In this document: one piece after another, positions 1 through 12,309 of the stretch
Layout of the letters: every line of letters starts with the position of its first letter
Position numbering within the stretch: position 1 is the first letter of the stretch
DNA from: Gigaspora margarita
Taxonomy: Eukaryota > Glomeromycota > Glomeromycetes > Diversisporales > Gigasporaceae
Reading direction: 5' to 3'
DNA: 64,000 nucleotides
Assembly (NCBI GenBank): GCA_009809945.1
Contig: WTPW01000013.1
Span: 1,034,642 to 1,098,641, forward strand
Notes under the pieces: model-generated
The model's database searches: none
What the model saw: the letters and a program-made list of their open reading frames with translations, nothing else
What the model was told of the DNA's origin: nothing
Position numbers and translations under genes: made by a program

Positions 1-1
1 C

Positions 2-505
2 TATTTCTTAATGACGAAATGGTTTTGTCAATATACTTATTTTGACGAACCTTGGCGATTAACAAAACTTATGATGATTGATAAAACACTTGATGAATCA
101 ATTTGAATAATGAAATATTATAATATAGTTAACTCTCTTTAATGGGGTTCTTTGTAATGGCCTCTGGATGCTGAATATTAAAAGTTTTTCAAAATTATAA
201 TCCAAGGTTTTACTTATCAATATGAAAACACAGTAAATTTAATTGATAATTTCATGTTTTCTTGCCAAATCATGAAGCCCTTGATGGTTCCACTATTCAA
301 TAAGATAGTCTTCTCCACGTCAGGTAATCAGTCACTTCTGAAGGATGAAACTATTGACAAACCCTAAGATATCAGCAGGTCTATCAATGAGTCAGTTTAT
401 GCTTTGTGTAAACAAAATTTAGGTTATGTTGGGGTTGAAAAAGGCATATTAAATTTGGCTGAGCAATTAAGCAGAGTTTTAAGATAGTGTAGGCAAAATA
501 GGCAC
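2..505 (+). pseudogene. Broken coding relic, protein not recognised
   Basis: One forward frame from the window edge to about 505 reads as protein-like sequence (for example YTYFDEPWRLTKLM near the start and LGYVGVEKGILNLAEQL near the end) but is cut by six in-frame stops: one TGA, four TAA and one TAG. Residue use is varied and not the K/N/I/F/Y-only pattern of the surrounding AT-rich DNA, so I read it as a decayed gene or transposon fragment. The 5' part is outside the window. I do not recognise the family. It ends shortly before the outer inverted-repeat element that starts near 895. Confidence 0.4.
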
Positions 506-1168
506 AGTGATAGCAACTCAACTAATGTATTAATTTATTATGTATCGAATATATGTATTTGTAGTGTTTTAATAAAAACAATAAAAGGAACGCTTATAAT
601 AGTAGATATGTTTTATTTAGGCAAAGGGTGGGAATTCAATATCGTTCCCAAGGGCTCAAAGGTCTTTATTTATAATTATTTATTAACTGTTTACATCTGC
701 ATTAATCATAAAGATTAGTATGATCATAAGTATCATTATGATTCCTTTTGATCATAAATATCACCCCGATCGAAATTATTACAACTATCAACTTGATCAA
801 AATGATCTGAGGTATCCTGCTAGCAAACTTGAAATATGAGATACCCAGAGTCACAAGATACGTGTCAGTATGCCAAAAGGGGTCTATACATAGGTAATGA
901 TGCTGCCTGAAACTATTTTGAGCTAATGACCAAAACTGAAACTCCTGAAACTAATTTGAAACTAATCCGAAACTATTCCAAAATCCTAAAACTATGCCAA
1001 AATTCTGAAACTATACCAAAATTCTGAAACTATACCGAAACTAAATTTATATGTAGAGTATAAGAAAATCTGTCTTATACTTGATTTAGCATAAGCAAAC
1101 TAGAGTGATGCACTTTCAGACAATCATTTTCCTGATACTATTTAATTACAGCTGATTTTAAAAATTTG

Positions 1169-1341
1169 TAGGACACTTAAAAATTTGCTTATTTCTCGAA
1201 ACCTTTCAGATTTGTCTTATGAACCTTTTAACTCTTCAAAAACTATATCACTGTCTTTGGAACTTTAATCCAAAAATTGGGATTTGATTTTTGAAGAGCT
1301 AGATAATTCATAAGACGAATTTGAAAGGTTTTAGTGTCCTA
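1169..1341. repeat. 173-bp hairpin with TAGGACAC ends
   Basis: TAGGACAC at 1169 pairs with GTGTCCTA at 1334-1341. The arms continue inward through imperfect pairs such as AACCTTTCAGATTTGTCTTA against its reverse complement near 1312-1330. It looks like a MITE or foldback. I found no convincing target duplication. Confidence 0.5.
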
Positions 1342-1377
1342 CTATTTTTAACTATAATTACTTCTGACAATTACAAC

Positions 1378-1680
1378 CTCTTTGATAATATCCTTCCCGA
1401 TAACCTTCTCTTTTCCCAACAACCCTCCCTTCTCCTAACAAACTTCCCTTTTCCCAACAACCTTTACTTCTCTCGATAATCTTTTCTTCCTCTTCCTTTT
1501 TCTGACAACCTTCCCTTCTCTCAACAACCTTCTCTTTTCCTGACAATTTTTAATTTTCTGAACATTTTCTTTTCCAACAACCTTACCCTCCTGAAAACAT
1601 CTCTTTCCCTTCCCACTACTATACTCCAACACAAATGCTTTCCCTTTATCATCTTTTAAAACCTTCCCCTACAATTATTC
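1378..1680. repeat. Pyrimidine-rich minisatellite
   Basis: Degenerate repeats of about 18-19 bp based on CAACAACCTTCCCTTTTCC run through this stretch, giving an almost purine-free plus strand. Reading frames on the minus strand here (rich in K, E, G, R) are products of the repeat and are not called as genes. Confidence 0.65.
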
Positions 1681-1903
1681 TTAACACATAATTAGTTGCC
1701 GGTATATTAAATAGATAATAAAATAAATTAATAAATAAAAAATTTTAAATAAATTAATAAAAAAAAAAGAATTGTTATTACAAAAAAACAATAAAATAAA
1801 TAAAAAAAATAAATATTTAAATAAATTATTAAAAAAAAATTATTAATAAAAAAAAACAAAAAATAAATTAAAATAAATATTTAAAATTATTAACAATAAT
1901 AAA

Positions 1904-2001
1904 AAAATTTCGCCAGCCAATCAAATTTTAAAATCACATATAAAGTTTGATTTACAAACTTTTATTGCGATCTTAAAAATTGATTGGCTAGCAAAATTTT
2001 T
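1904..2001. repeat. Short hairpin containing GCCAGCCAATCAA
   Basis: The left arm GCCAGCCAATCAAATTTT is matched by an inverted copy ending near 2001 (AAAAATTGATTGGCTAGC). The total is about 98 bp, set in AT-rich filler (1690-2690) in which I see no gene. Related CCAATCAAA motifs recur in the elements near 9500, 19461 and 20340. Confidence 0.5.
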
Positions 2002-2701
2002 GTACAGTATATATTTTTAAATTAAAATTCAGAAATGATGCAGAACATATTAATAATTAGGGGTTTGAGAATTAAAATTCGTAAATCTTATTTTGATAAA
2101 ACAAAAAGACATATTTATTATCAAATAAGAGATGTACTATACAAATTTTATTTATTTTTTAATTAACGATTGAATAATACACTTATTAATATGATCATTA
2201 TTATAAATTATTTTATTGTTATTTATCTTTTTTTATTCAACATTTTTTTTGGTTTTATTTATTTTTTTTCAGTTTTTTAATTATTTATATTTTTTTTAAA
2301 TTATTAATATTTCATTATTTATTTATTTATTTATTTTATTTATTTGTCTTTTTTTTGTTGTTTTTTTTTTGCATAGATAGGTTGTTATGGGCAGATTAAG
2401 GTTAGTTGGGTAGATAATGAGTGAAAATGGATCTTTTAGAATGGAAGGGTGGGGTAGATAGATCTTTTACAGGTAAAAAAGTAGGGCAAGTAGAACTTTT
2501 ATGAGTAGAAGAGTAGCACGATAGATGTTTTAGATGAGTAAGGTTCATAGGGTATACACATAGCGGGTAAATTTCTAGTTATTCCTTACTATAAAAATAA
2601 CATTAATATATGCACTAGAAATGCGATTTAAGGAAATATAATTTTGTGCTATAAATAAACTAATACGTGAGAAAAAATTTAGGGATAGAGTATATATTTA
2701 G

Positions 2702-3669
2702 TAGGGATGTTAAAATGCTTATATAAACTCTGCTCAAGCAGGTTCCAAGCATAAACTTTTACAGTTTGCTTATAAATTTTTTAAGCACTGCTTAAAAGCA
2801 AAAATGCTTTTAATGCTTCAAACCTGCTTAAAGCAATTATGCTTCAAATTTGCTCAAAAGCAAATATGATTTAAATTAACTTAATTAAATTTGTTCAAAG
2901 CAAATATNCTTCAAATAAATTCNAAGAATACATATTTATTGGCTTTATNTGTTAATAATNTAACAATTAAATTTTTGTTACAATAGCTATACAAANTTAA
3001 TTATTGGTTCTCATAACCCAACTAGATCAAATTTTAAAAATTTTTATAAATAATTTTTTATATGTTTTAATAAATTCTGAATAATTACAATTNTGAAAAN
3101 NACAATCTTGTAAATACATAATTNTGAATATAATCTAAATATCAAATGCCAAATTAAAATCAAAATANTTATAATACTGCTAATATCTAACCTTATACTA
3201 ACTTAGTTTTTATTCTAACTCTAATAAAACTTAGAATTATTATTTCAAAATAATATTTATATATATAAGATTTATTCTTTGAAATTATAATTATTTGAGT
3301 TTTTTTTTTGAATATAAATTTTAAATTAATAATATAATAGTATAATTATTCTTTTAATATTTTATATATTTGGCTATAGTACTATTGGAATTTAGTTTTT
3401 TGGTATTTTTAAGCAATTTTAATAAAAAACCAGGTTTAATTTGTTTTAGTATCAAAGTAAGAATGCTTCAAGTATAAACTAAATTGCTTGAGCAATTTGA
3501 TATTTTTATTATTATATTAAGCATGCTTGTATAAGCATGCTTATATAAATTTGCTTATATAAGCATGCTTATATTAACTAGTTTGTAAAAACCAGTTCAG
3601 TCTGCTTTGGTATCCAAGAAGATATGCTTCGAGCATAAACCAGACTGCTTGAGCAATTTAACATCTCTA
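2702..3669. mobile_element. hAT-type non-autonomous element with AAGCA/TGCTT words
   Basis: The element begins TAGGGATGTTAAAATGC and ends with the inverse of TAGAGATGTTAAATTGC. It is flanked by a perfect 8-bp direct duplication, ATATTTAG, at 2694-2701 and 3670-3677. An 8-bp duplication with TAGNG ends is the hallmark of the hAT superfamily. Both subterminal regions consist largely of scrambled TGCTT/AAGCA words (2717-2900 and 3460-3660). There is no coding capacity. The TAGGGATGTTA end is the same as the start of the hAT transposon at 61005, so that lineage is the likely transposase source. Confidence 0.85.
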
Positions 3670-3884
3670 ATATTTAGTATATTAATGCGAATTCATGTAG
3701 CAGACCAGTTTCAGAGTTTTAGTACAGTTTCAGAGTATTGGTTAGTTTCAGGTATTTAGGCAAGTTTCAGCCAAAAAGGTCATGTTCAATACTGGTAATA
3801 CCAGTTTCGGTTTTGTCAATTCAAAACTATATAGTTTTAGGTAGCATCATTAATGTATATAGTTAGAGGTGAGGCCTTATTAGT

Positions 3885-4520
3885 CCAAGTGATTTCTTTG
3901 GGCCAAGTATAAGAGAAGCACAAGATGCCTTTGGGATTTTGTTTAAGATTTTTTTTGACTATATGATGTCCTTATGTTCATTCACTTTTTACAGTCACTA
4001 TAATTATCTTTCTTAAACAGATGCTATATCAGATCACCAGGTCTGTTTCTACTGGTTTGCATTACTATTATAGGGCAATTATCAAATGCAACTCCATTAT
4101 TATTACAGAGAAAATCTCAGTGCTCTTTATTTAATTCTGACTTCCTGATCAATCAACATTATCCAACCAGCCTTTATATCATGTTTTAGAGGTAGGTTAT
4201 TGTTATTATTCTTACATTCTGCCAGTTTCATAATATTAATTTTTTTGCTAGTATGTTTTCCTATACCTGATAAACTTAATGTGTATGAAACTTTATCCAA
4301 CTAAATATTATTATTGATCTGACCATTCTCTTTATTAACTTCTGCAATAATACTTAACTCACTGTATAATATCATTTTAACCTTTTGTCCCTTACATATG
4401 GTTACCTTTATCTGAGTTTTTAAACAATTTGACCTTCAATTAGCTTAGGTTTACTAATATTAATCTGAGTTAAAGTTGTGAAAGAAGGTGTATTAGTTAG
4501 ATAGCATTGTTTTACATATA
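3885..4520 (-). pseudogene. Broken coding relic, protein not recognised
   Basis: On the minus strand a stretch with clear protein-like composition can be followed (for example VTICKGQKVKMILYSELS, then DKVSYTLSLSGIG, then DNCPIIVMQTSRNRPGDL) through frame changes and in-frame stops. It lies immediately outside the right end of the 895-3852 element. I cannot assign a family. It could be a transposase fragment or an old host gene. Frameshifts near 4140 and 4430 and several stops rule out a functional product. Confidence 0.4.
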
Positions 4521-5576
4521 ATATAACAATAAGTAGGTCTTAAGAATAGTTATATATGCACTGCGAGGTTTAAAGTTGATGATCTTAATCTTAATTTGGG
4601 CTAGGTGGCTGATTTATAGCTAAAATTCCAGATGTTAAGTAGGTTGGTATGGATTTATGCTATTTTGATATAATTAAGGTTTTTAAGGTTAGATTGGGGT
4701 TATTGTTTATTGGTGAGTTAGGTAAGAATGACAAATTGTAATTTATTTAGTTTTGTTGAAGCAAAATGAATTATGCCCTTTTTATTAACTCAAGTAATGT
4801 ATTGTATATTTTTAATCTATAACAGTTCAAGACCACTATCTTAAGCTTCGAACTACTTTTGGTAGTCCAAGACCAGGATCTATAGTTTCGAACCATTGTT
4901 CATGACCCAGAACTTAGATCTGGAATCCAAAACTATGTCCTATCTTAGTTATATACTAAAAAAGAAAATACATTGTTCAGGACAAAATATCCTAACTATG
5001 TTCAGGGCAGAATTATACAAAAGAAAAATAAAATAAAAAAAGTTTACAACACCGAATTTCTATGAATAGATAAACAGATAATGGATTTGAACTTTACTTT
5101 TGGTAATTTCATAGTATTTATGTTCAAGAGGCATGCATGTTTTAAAATATCAATAAAGTAAAAAAAAATAGTACAAATATATGAATGAATAGTATTTTTA
5201 TCAATTATTGAGCTTTTTGAACTAAAAATACAATAATTAATTTTTTAAATTTTTTATATTTGGTAATTAAAATATGCAATATATTTATTAATTTATTCAT
5301 GCATTTTAATAATAATAGATCTCCTTTTTAATCGTTATTTATTTGCAACTATTTTATATATATATTTTTACCAATTATAGTTAGGTAATTGTTCTATATT
5401 TAGTAATTAAGATATGCATTATTTTATTTGGGTGAAAAAATTGGACTTTCTTTTTAATCGTCATTTGCAATTTATTCTATATATACAACTGATGTTTGTT
5501 AAGCAAAAAATTTTGAGAGCACTTGAGCATTGCGTAATGCTTTGTATGCACTACTCTTACACAAGTGCAATCACAA
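4521..5576. other. AT-rich intergenic stretch
   Basis: No gene seen. Around 4820-4960 there is a loose word repeat (GTTCAAGACC, GTCCAAGACC and variants), similar in style to the word arrays of the hAT-like elements but without ends I can define. The rest is AT-rich filler. Confidence 0.5.
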
Positions 5577-5584
5577 GCACAAGC

Positions 5585-7466
5585 TAGGGTTCTGAAGTTT
5601 AGTTCAGTTCAATAGAGGTTCAGGTTCAAGTTCAATGAACCTGAACCTGAACCTGAACCTGCTCTAAAAGTTCAATTCTGAACTGAACCTGAACTTAAAA
5701 TTATTGAACATGAACCTGAACCTGAACTTAAAAAAAGTTCAGTTCAGGTTCAGTTCAAGGTTCATGAACATGTTCAGGTTCATAAAATATGCACATTTTT
5801 ACCTAAATCACAAGTTTGAATCAATTAGTAAAATTCAGAGAATCATAGCATTTTGTATAATTTTATTAATAAAATTATTAAAAATATTGTTCTACATGAA
5901 ATTTTACTAATTGATCATAACTTCTTGCACTAAGTAAACTTGTTCAGCACCAAAAAATACATCCAATCGGCATATTTTATTTTACTTTTCTTAAAATATG
6001 AAGAAAAGATGCTTAATTTTAGAAATTTTCATCAAAAATTCAAAATTAAGCATCTTTACGCAAATTTTAAGGAAAATAAAATAAATTATACCGATATGAT
6101 GTATTTTGTGGGGCTAAACAAGTTTACTTAGAGCAAGAAGTTATAATCAATTAGTAAAATTTAGAGAATCATAGAAATTTGTATAATTTTATTAATAAAA
6201 TTATATAAATTTCTATTATACTCTAAATTTTACTAATTGATCATAACTTCTTGCTCTAAGTAAATTTGTTTAGCACTAAACAATACATCATTGCGGTCTA
6301 TTTTATTTTATTTTTCTTAAAATTTGCGTCAAAGATGCTTAAGTTTTAATTTTTGATGAAAATTTACAAAATTAAGCATCTTTTCTTCAAATTTTAAAAA
6401 AAGTAAAATAAAATATGCCGATTTGATGTAGTTTTTGGTGCTGAACAAGTTTACTTAGTGCAAGAAGTTAGTATCAATTAGTAAAATTTAGAGAATCATA
6501 GAAATTTGTATAATTTTATTAATAAAATTATACAAAATTCTATGATTCTCTAAATTTTACTAATTGATTCTAACTTCTTGCANNATTAAACTTGTTCAGC
6601 ACCAAAAAATACATCATAATGGTATATTATATTTCGCTTTTCTTAAAATTTGAAGAAAAGATGCTTAATTTTGAATTTTTGATGAAAATTTCTAAAATTA
6701 AGCGTTCTTTCTTCAAATTTTAAGAAAGGTAAAGTAAAATATACCGTTTTGATGTATTTTTTGNTGCTGAACAAGTTTACTTAGTGCAAGAAGTTGTGAT
6801 CAATTAGTAAAATTTCATGCAAAATACGATTTTTAATAATTTTATTAATAAAATTATACAAAATGCTAAGATTCTCTAAATTTTACTAACTGATTTATAC
6901 TTCTCACTCTAAGTAAACCTGTTTAGTATCAAAAAATACATATATTTTAATTTAGACTCAAACTAGTTTGCAAACTTTGACCAGCCCGACCAAACTATGA
7001 TTGAGTTTGAGTTTAATATAAAGTTTTAAATAATAGAATTTAGAGTTTGAGTCTGGTCAGGACCAGACCAAACCCGGACCCAAACCTAGAATCACTAATT
7101 CATATGAACATTAGACTGAACCTGAACATGTTTATGAACTTATGAACTGAACCTGAACTGAACCTGAACCTGCTCTAAAAGTTCAATACTGAACCTAAAC
7201 CTGAACATGTTTTAAAAAATGTTCAGATTCAGGTTCAATACTGAACCTGAACCTGAACCTGAACTTGACCTAAGTTCAGTTCAGTTCAGGTTCAGTTCAG
7301 TAACTGAACTGAACCTGAACTGAACATGAACTTGACTTAAAAGTTCAATATTGAACCTGAACTGAACATGAACTTGACTTAAAAGTTCAATATTGAACAT
7401 AACTGAACTGAACCTGAACCTGAACTTGACCAAAGTTCAGTTCAGTTCAGGTTCATAGGAACACTA
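5585..7466. mobile_element. hAT-type non-autonomous element with GAACCT arrays
   Basis: The left end TAGGGTTC and right end (TAGTGTTC on the minus strand) are flanked by a perfect 8-bp duplication, GCACAAGC, at 5577-5584 and 7467-7474. Dense GAACCT/AGGTTC hexamer arrays fill both subterminal regions (5595-5790 and 7100-7455). The middle is a tandem array of hairpins (5818-6925) followed by a second word block rich in TGGTC and GGACC (6945-7090). There is no transposase. It is a composite cargo-bearing hAT-like element, presumably moved in trans. Confidence 0.85.
5818..6925. repeat. 326-bp tandem array of alternating palindromes
   Basis: The junction motif TTGATCATAACTTCTTGC recurs at about 5911, 6237, 6564 and 6890, giving a period of 326-327 bp. 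Each period consists of two different palindromes: one centred on AATTTTATTAATAAAATTAT flanked by AGTAAAATTTAGAG arms, and one around a pair of ATGCTTAATTTT/AAAATTAAGCAT arms. The array sits wholly inside the hAT-like element 5585-7466. Short forward frames here are repeat artefacts. Confidence 0.8.
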
Positions 7467-7880
7467 GCACAAGCGTTCCAAGAGAATTGAATATTGACTA
7501 ATTGAATATAGACTACAATCAGTTGAAATTTGTAAAACCCAAAATTTCCAAAAAAAGTTGAGTCAAAAAAAATCATTTGCCAAAAATAAATGTCAATACA
7601 ACTAAAATTTACCAGTAAAGTAATTTAGAGTAACACCAAGCATTAACTATTTCTAAGCACTAAATAAAAGTTGTAAAGCTAATTTTTGTGATTCAAATAG
7701 TAGTAAAATTACCAAAAACAGCTTAATAGATTATAAGATATGAGTATTTTTTAATTAGTTACTATAGAGTTTTTCTTAATAATTGAAGCACATGAAATTC
7801 TCTTTACTATATAAGGTAACTAGTCACATGTTTGCTAATTTTTACTATGAAATTTGTTCCCTTTAACTGCAGACTACTAC

Positions 7881-8141
7881 TGTAGTACACTAACCAAAGT
7901 ATCCCTTTTTTAATACCCTCTATTGCAAAGTACCCAGTGCAAAATATGAGACCTCTATTAATTAAATATAGGTTTTTTTAATTTTTAGACTGCTTATTGT
8001 AATGCAAAATATGTATATGCTTAAAATTTTTTTTTCTTATAACACTTACCTGTTGCTATATAATATACCCAGGTCTTTTGTAAGCTTTTTTTATAGGTAG
8101 ATTGCATTGTACTCTGGGTACTTTGGTCAGTGCACTATAGT
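7881..8141. repeat. TIR element with AAAGTACCC words
   Basis: TAGTACACTAACCAAAGTA at 7883 has an inverted counterpart near 8119-8137 (TAGTGCACTGACCAAAGTAC on the minus strand). Copies of AAAGTACCC lie inside. Flanking octamers match at only five of eight positions, so the hAT assignment is tentative. The surrounding 7475-8345 holds no gene. Confidence 0.5.
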
Positions 8142-8359
8142 AATTACAATATGCACAAATTTGCAAATTCACATTGTAAAAAGATAATTGCTATATGCTT
8201 GTCTAAATATTAAATGCTAGCTAATTTTTTATATATTAAAAGAATATATTTGAATATTCATATATTTTAACAATATAATTTATTATATTAAAATTTTACA
8301 AAATAATAAAAAATAATAAATTTTTATTAAAAAAAAAACTACAAAACATATTACAAGAG

Positions 8360-8940
8360 ATAATACAAAACACCTTAAAGATACTATACAAATACTATAC
8401 AAAACTATATAAACATGGTAAAGACACCAATATATGCTATACAATCACCATAAAGATACTATACAAATACTATAGAGATACTGTACAAATGCCATAGAGA
8501 CACTATACAAACCCATAAAAACACTATAAAATGTTGTACAGATACTATAAAAATACTATACATATACTATAAAAATACTGTACAAATGCTATAAAGATTT
8601 TGTACAAATGCTGTAAAGACTCCATACAAATACTAAAAATACTATACAAATACTATAAAGATACTGTATAAATGCTATAAAGACACTATACAAACACTAT
8701 AAAGACACTGTACAAATACTATAAAGACACTATACAATAGCATAAAGACACTATATAAATACCATAAAGAAACTATACAAATACCATAAAGACACTGTAC
8801 AAATGCCATAAAGATACTGTACAAATGCTATAGAGATACCATACAAATGCTATAGAGATACTGCACAAACATTATAGAGACACTATACAAATACTATAGA
8901 GATATCATACAAATGCTATAGAGATACTATCCTTTTACCT
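8360..8940. repeat. 22-bp minisatellite (about 26 copies)
   Basis: A clean 22-bp tandem repeat with consensus near CACTATACAAATACTATAAA plus GA runs through the interval. Variation is mostly single transitions such as TATACAAAT versus TGTACAAAT and ATAAAGA versus ATAGAGA. It encodes nothing credible. Confidence 0.85.
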
Positions 8941-9499
8941 ATACATCTAATATAATTTAACTTTTAATCTTATAGCTAACTTTCATATCTACTAAACCCC
9001 AACAATATATGAACAATATAATGAAAAAAGTGCTAAACACATTATTACAAACTCAGTACTAATAATGAATATATCTAGTAATGCACCAAGAAATCAAGAT
9101 GTAATGGTCATTTCCAAAAAACTGAGATACAATAGTTACCTATTCTGAACCTAAAAGAGTTAGTACTGCATGAATAAACACTAAAGCAAAAAAAAAAAAT
9201 AGAAACTGATACTTTGCTATACAATTGAAAAACTCAAATATCCAAGTAATGTACTAGTGATAAAAGTGATTTCAAACTTGAATTACACTACAATAAAAAA
9301 GCTCCAAATAATGTGCTGATAGCAAAAGAGACTTCAAATTAGACAATACCAACAATAAAGAAAACTCTAGAAAACACAAGTGGATGAAACTAACAACAAA
9401 AAAATTTAAAATAAAATAATAAATAAATAAAAATAAATTTTCAAATGTAAAAACTATTTAAAAACTCTGCCAAATATTATTTAACTTTTAATCTTAGAG

Positions 9500-9790
9500 G
9501 AGTACTATTTATTATCTGATTTTTAGGATAGGAGGAAGGTCAGAAAATTATCAGGTCTAATAGCGAATAACTTTTGACTGGCTAAAATTATTAAAATTTT
9601 TAAAAATTTTTAAACTTTAATATTAAATAACTTTTGAACCAGTAATCTGTTTTTGGATAATTTTACTGCCAAAATATTTGTAATTCCAACAAGTCTAAAA
9701 TTATCAAAATTCAATTACAGAATCCCAAGATTATTATAAATTTGTATTGCTTTAATTATATTATTTTTGTATATATTATAAAATTGTTAT
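9500..9790. repeat. Degenerate end fragment of the 19461-type element
   Basis: After a TTA trinucleotide, GAGGAGTACTATTTATTATC is followed by the same order of motifs as the 19461-20429 element: ATCTGATTTTTAGG, GGCTAAAATTATT, CTTTTGAACCAG, one copy of the hairpin unit (about 9642-9728), then the tail TTGTATTGCTTTAATTATAT. Only the left end is visible. It is a diverged fragment with no gene. Confidence 0.55.
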
Positions 9791-9799
9791 ACCATAACA

Positions 9800-11345
9800 T
9801 ATCACACTCCATGTTTATGACCAATCAAATTGCACGATTTTGTAGAAAAAATTTTTTTAAAAAAATAAAAATTTACTTAGTAAAATATAAAATAAAGGAT
9901 TTTATAATTTATTGCATGGTGCAATATATTGCACCCCCTATTATAACTTTATGGATCATTAATTTTGTATAACAAATAATTAAAAAAATTTTGTCAAAAC
10001 AAAAACTAAAATTTAATTAATATTAGAGTTAGGGTTAAGGCCTGGAATAGAGCAGGGGTATAGTTGATACCAAATTTTCACAAAGAATATTTTTTATTAG
10101 AACTCCAAGTTGACCTGGTAGTTGCTAATGTGGAAAATACTACTCATGGCAAGGGAATATCAAAAAAACATTAGGCAAAATTTTCAATTAATAGAAGGAG
10201 TACAATGTATTGCAGGTGCAATAAATTATAAAACCCTAAAATAAATAAGCAATAATAAACTATATAGTGTAAAATTTTATTCTGAACACCTTTTTTAAGA
10301 TATAAAGAAAGATTGTTTTAGTAAAAAAAAATATTTTATAAAAAAAAACAAAAATTTCTAATATTAGTGCATATAAAACTTTTTTTTACTAAAACAATCT
10401 ATTTTTAGAATAAATTTAACATTCACCAGTGGTAAAATTCACTGGTAATTATCTATACATAATTATATATAGCAAAAACAAATAAAAATTAAATCTTCTT
10501 AATATTATAGTAATGGCAGTGTTGTACATTTTGGCTGTTCACAGCCTTTTTTGGCTTGTTCATATCCAAAATTGTTCAAATATCCAAAATTGTCCAAAAC
10601 TTGTTTAGGCTTTAATAATTAATAAATCTATCTAAAAAATATATAACTATATATTTTTTTAGGTGCTAAACATATTCTAGTTAAAATTAAAATAGGTTAT
10701 CTTAATAATATTTTAAGTAATTTTACTTTATTTAATTGTCTAAAATTGTCAAAATTGTTCAAATTATTGTCCAAAGCTGTCCTGTGACAACACTGGGTAA
10801 GGGTGAAGGTTAAAGATTAGAATAAAGCTTTATATATGGTAAATTTAGCAAAAAATTTTTTTTTTGCATAAAAAAAAGTAGTTTTATAGACAAAATTTTT
10901 AGTTAGAAGCAATTTTTTAAAAAATTCTTATATTTGTTATACAAAATTGTTTTGCATGATATACCTGATATTTAATTCTAATTGGATTGGTAAAATTTAC
11001 TACTAGTGAGCATTCCAATTTTTATATTATAGAAAAAGTTGCTTAGTATAAAATTTACATATAATACTTAAAAATAAATATAGATTAAATTAGTAAAAAA
11101 AGGGTTTATATGTGCTAACATTGTAAATTTTTGTTTTTTCTTATAAAATGTTTTTTTACTAAGACAATATATCTTTTTATCTTAAAAAAGTTGTTCAGAA
11201 TAAAATTTTACATTATATAATGTGCTAATTTATATATATTTTATACTTTATTAAGTAAAATTTTTAATTTTTAAAAAATAAAATTTTTTGTCTACAAAAT
11301 TGTATGATTTGATTGGTCAGAATTACAGAGTGTGCCAAATTTATA
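9800..11345. repeat. Large degenerate inverted repeat with nested insertion
   Basis: Segments near 9815-9880 (GACCAATCAAATTGCACGAT) and 10260-10400 are repeated in inverted orientation near 11150-11340 (for example GTAAAATTTTATTCTGAACA on the opposite strand). This defines an old palindromic element of about 1.5 kb with diverged arms. A separate element (10517-10795) is inserted near its centre. No reading frame looks genuine. Confidence 0.5.
10517..10795. mobile_element. Short hAT-like element with CCAAAATTG words
   Basis: The 279-bp unit starts CAGTGTTGTACA and ends with the inverse of CAGTGTTGTCACAGG. The flanking octamers AGTAATGG and GGTAAGGG (10509-10516, 10796-10803) match at six of eight positions, consistent with an aged hAT duplication. 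Scrambled words CCAAAATTGTTC and ATTGTCCAAA fill both ends. Confidence 0.65.
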
Positions 11346-11536
11346 TTCCCATATTAAAAATTATTTTTAAGATCTTATTAGGCCCAGGACATGTTCTCTT
11401 CAAATAGATAAAAATGCTATCTATAATTAAAATTTTTTAAAAAAAACATATGAATTTACTATAAGGTGATCATACCTAATTCTGGGGATCATCACTAATT
11501 CTGTGAATTATAATTTTTGTAGTATCTTATAATTCT

Positions 11537-11950
11537 ATGATCCAATTTGGATAATTTTGGTATCATTCGAATCGTCTCACTGAGATGATTCTAACGATAC
11601 CAAAATTAGCCAAATTAGGTTACAATATCCTAAGATATAAGATAAATTTATTATTTTTTGAGATCAAATATATTTTCATAGAATAGTGTATCTCATGATC
11701 CTGTGATCCAATTTGGATAATTTTGGTATCATTCAAATTGCCTCACTGAGATGAATCTAATGGAGCTAAAATTATTCAAATTGGATTGCAGAATTCAAAG
11801 ATATAAGGTGTTTTCTGTGATTGTATCTATTTCTGTGGATTGTATATCACATAACTCCATGATCCAATTTGAATAATTTTAGCATCATTCGAATCATCTT
11901 AGTGAGATGATTCGAATAGTATCAAAATCATCCAAATTGAATCACAGGGT
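11537..11950. repeat. Three copies of a roughly 95-bp hairpin unit
   Basis: Units at about 11537-11628, 11701-11800 and 11848-11948 each start GATCCAATTTGGATAATTTT, pass through a centre like GTCTCACTGAGATGA and end with the inverse of the start. The same unit recurs at 9642, 17366, 17562, 19600, 19808, 19978 and 20170. The spacers share AAGATATA-type sequence. No gene. Confidence 0.75.
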
Positions 11951-12065
11951 CCCAAGATATATGGTCCATAGAAATAAAATTGATTTTTTATGCATACCTT
12001 AAATTAAGGCAGCCAATCCATTAATAAAATCTTGTCTAATCTCTGTAAAAATTTTATATTATATA

Positions 12066-12309
12066 GGGGGATGTCAATAGAAAAGAGACAAATCATTTTT
12101 AGTAAAATTTTTTTAATTTTTAAATTAAAATATCTTGACAACTACTTAACCAATTTTGATAATTTTTTTTATTTTAATCTTATAATTATCTAGAATTAAA
12201 ATAAAAAAAATTTATTAGATTTAATAAGATAGTTGACAAAATATTTAAGCTCAAATTTGAGAAAACTTTTATTTAGAAAAAATTTGTTCCTTTTCTATTG
12301 ACTTTCCTC
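12066..12309. repeat. 244-bp palindromic MITE
   Basis: GTCAATAGAAAAGAGACAAAT at the left pairs with GTCAATAGAAAAGGAACAAAT on the minus strand at the right. The arms extend to an AT-rich centre near 12170. The flanks are ATATA on both sides, so the target duplication is ambiguous. The following 12310-13135 is AT-rich filler with a short A/T microsatellite at 12900-13015. Confidence 0.65.

Larger units (their letters stand above)
895..3852. mobile_element. Outer TIR element with GAAACT word arrays
   Basis: The sequence TAATGATGCTGCCTGAAACT at 895 is matched in inverted orientation at 3833-3852 (TAATGATGCTACCTAAAACT on the other strand). Both ends carry many scattered copies of the word GAAACT or AGTTTC (900-1045 and 3705-3840). 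No target duplication is evident. A complete smaller element (2702-3669), a hairpin at 1169-1341, a pyrimidine-rich minisatellite and AT-rich filler lie inside. I read it as a degenerate non-autonomous hAT-like element; the outer limits are moderately certain. Confidence 0.42.

Noticed and set aside
1358..1632. Two overlapping Lys/Glu-rich minus-strand frames
   Set aside because: Products of the pyrimidine-rich minisatellite in two frames; no gene features.
5585..7466. Telomere-like repeats from AACCT words
   Set aside because: The word is GAACCT mixed in both orientations inside an element with target duplications, not a telomeric tract.
8360..8940. CRISPR-like array
   Set aside because: The 22-bp repeats are directly adjacent with no spacers, and the DNA is eukaryotic; it is a minisatellite.
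9742..9972. 76-residue forward frame
   Set aside because: AT-driven residues (I, F, Y, K, N) within a degenerate repeat; not coding-like.
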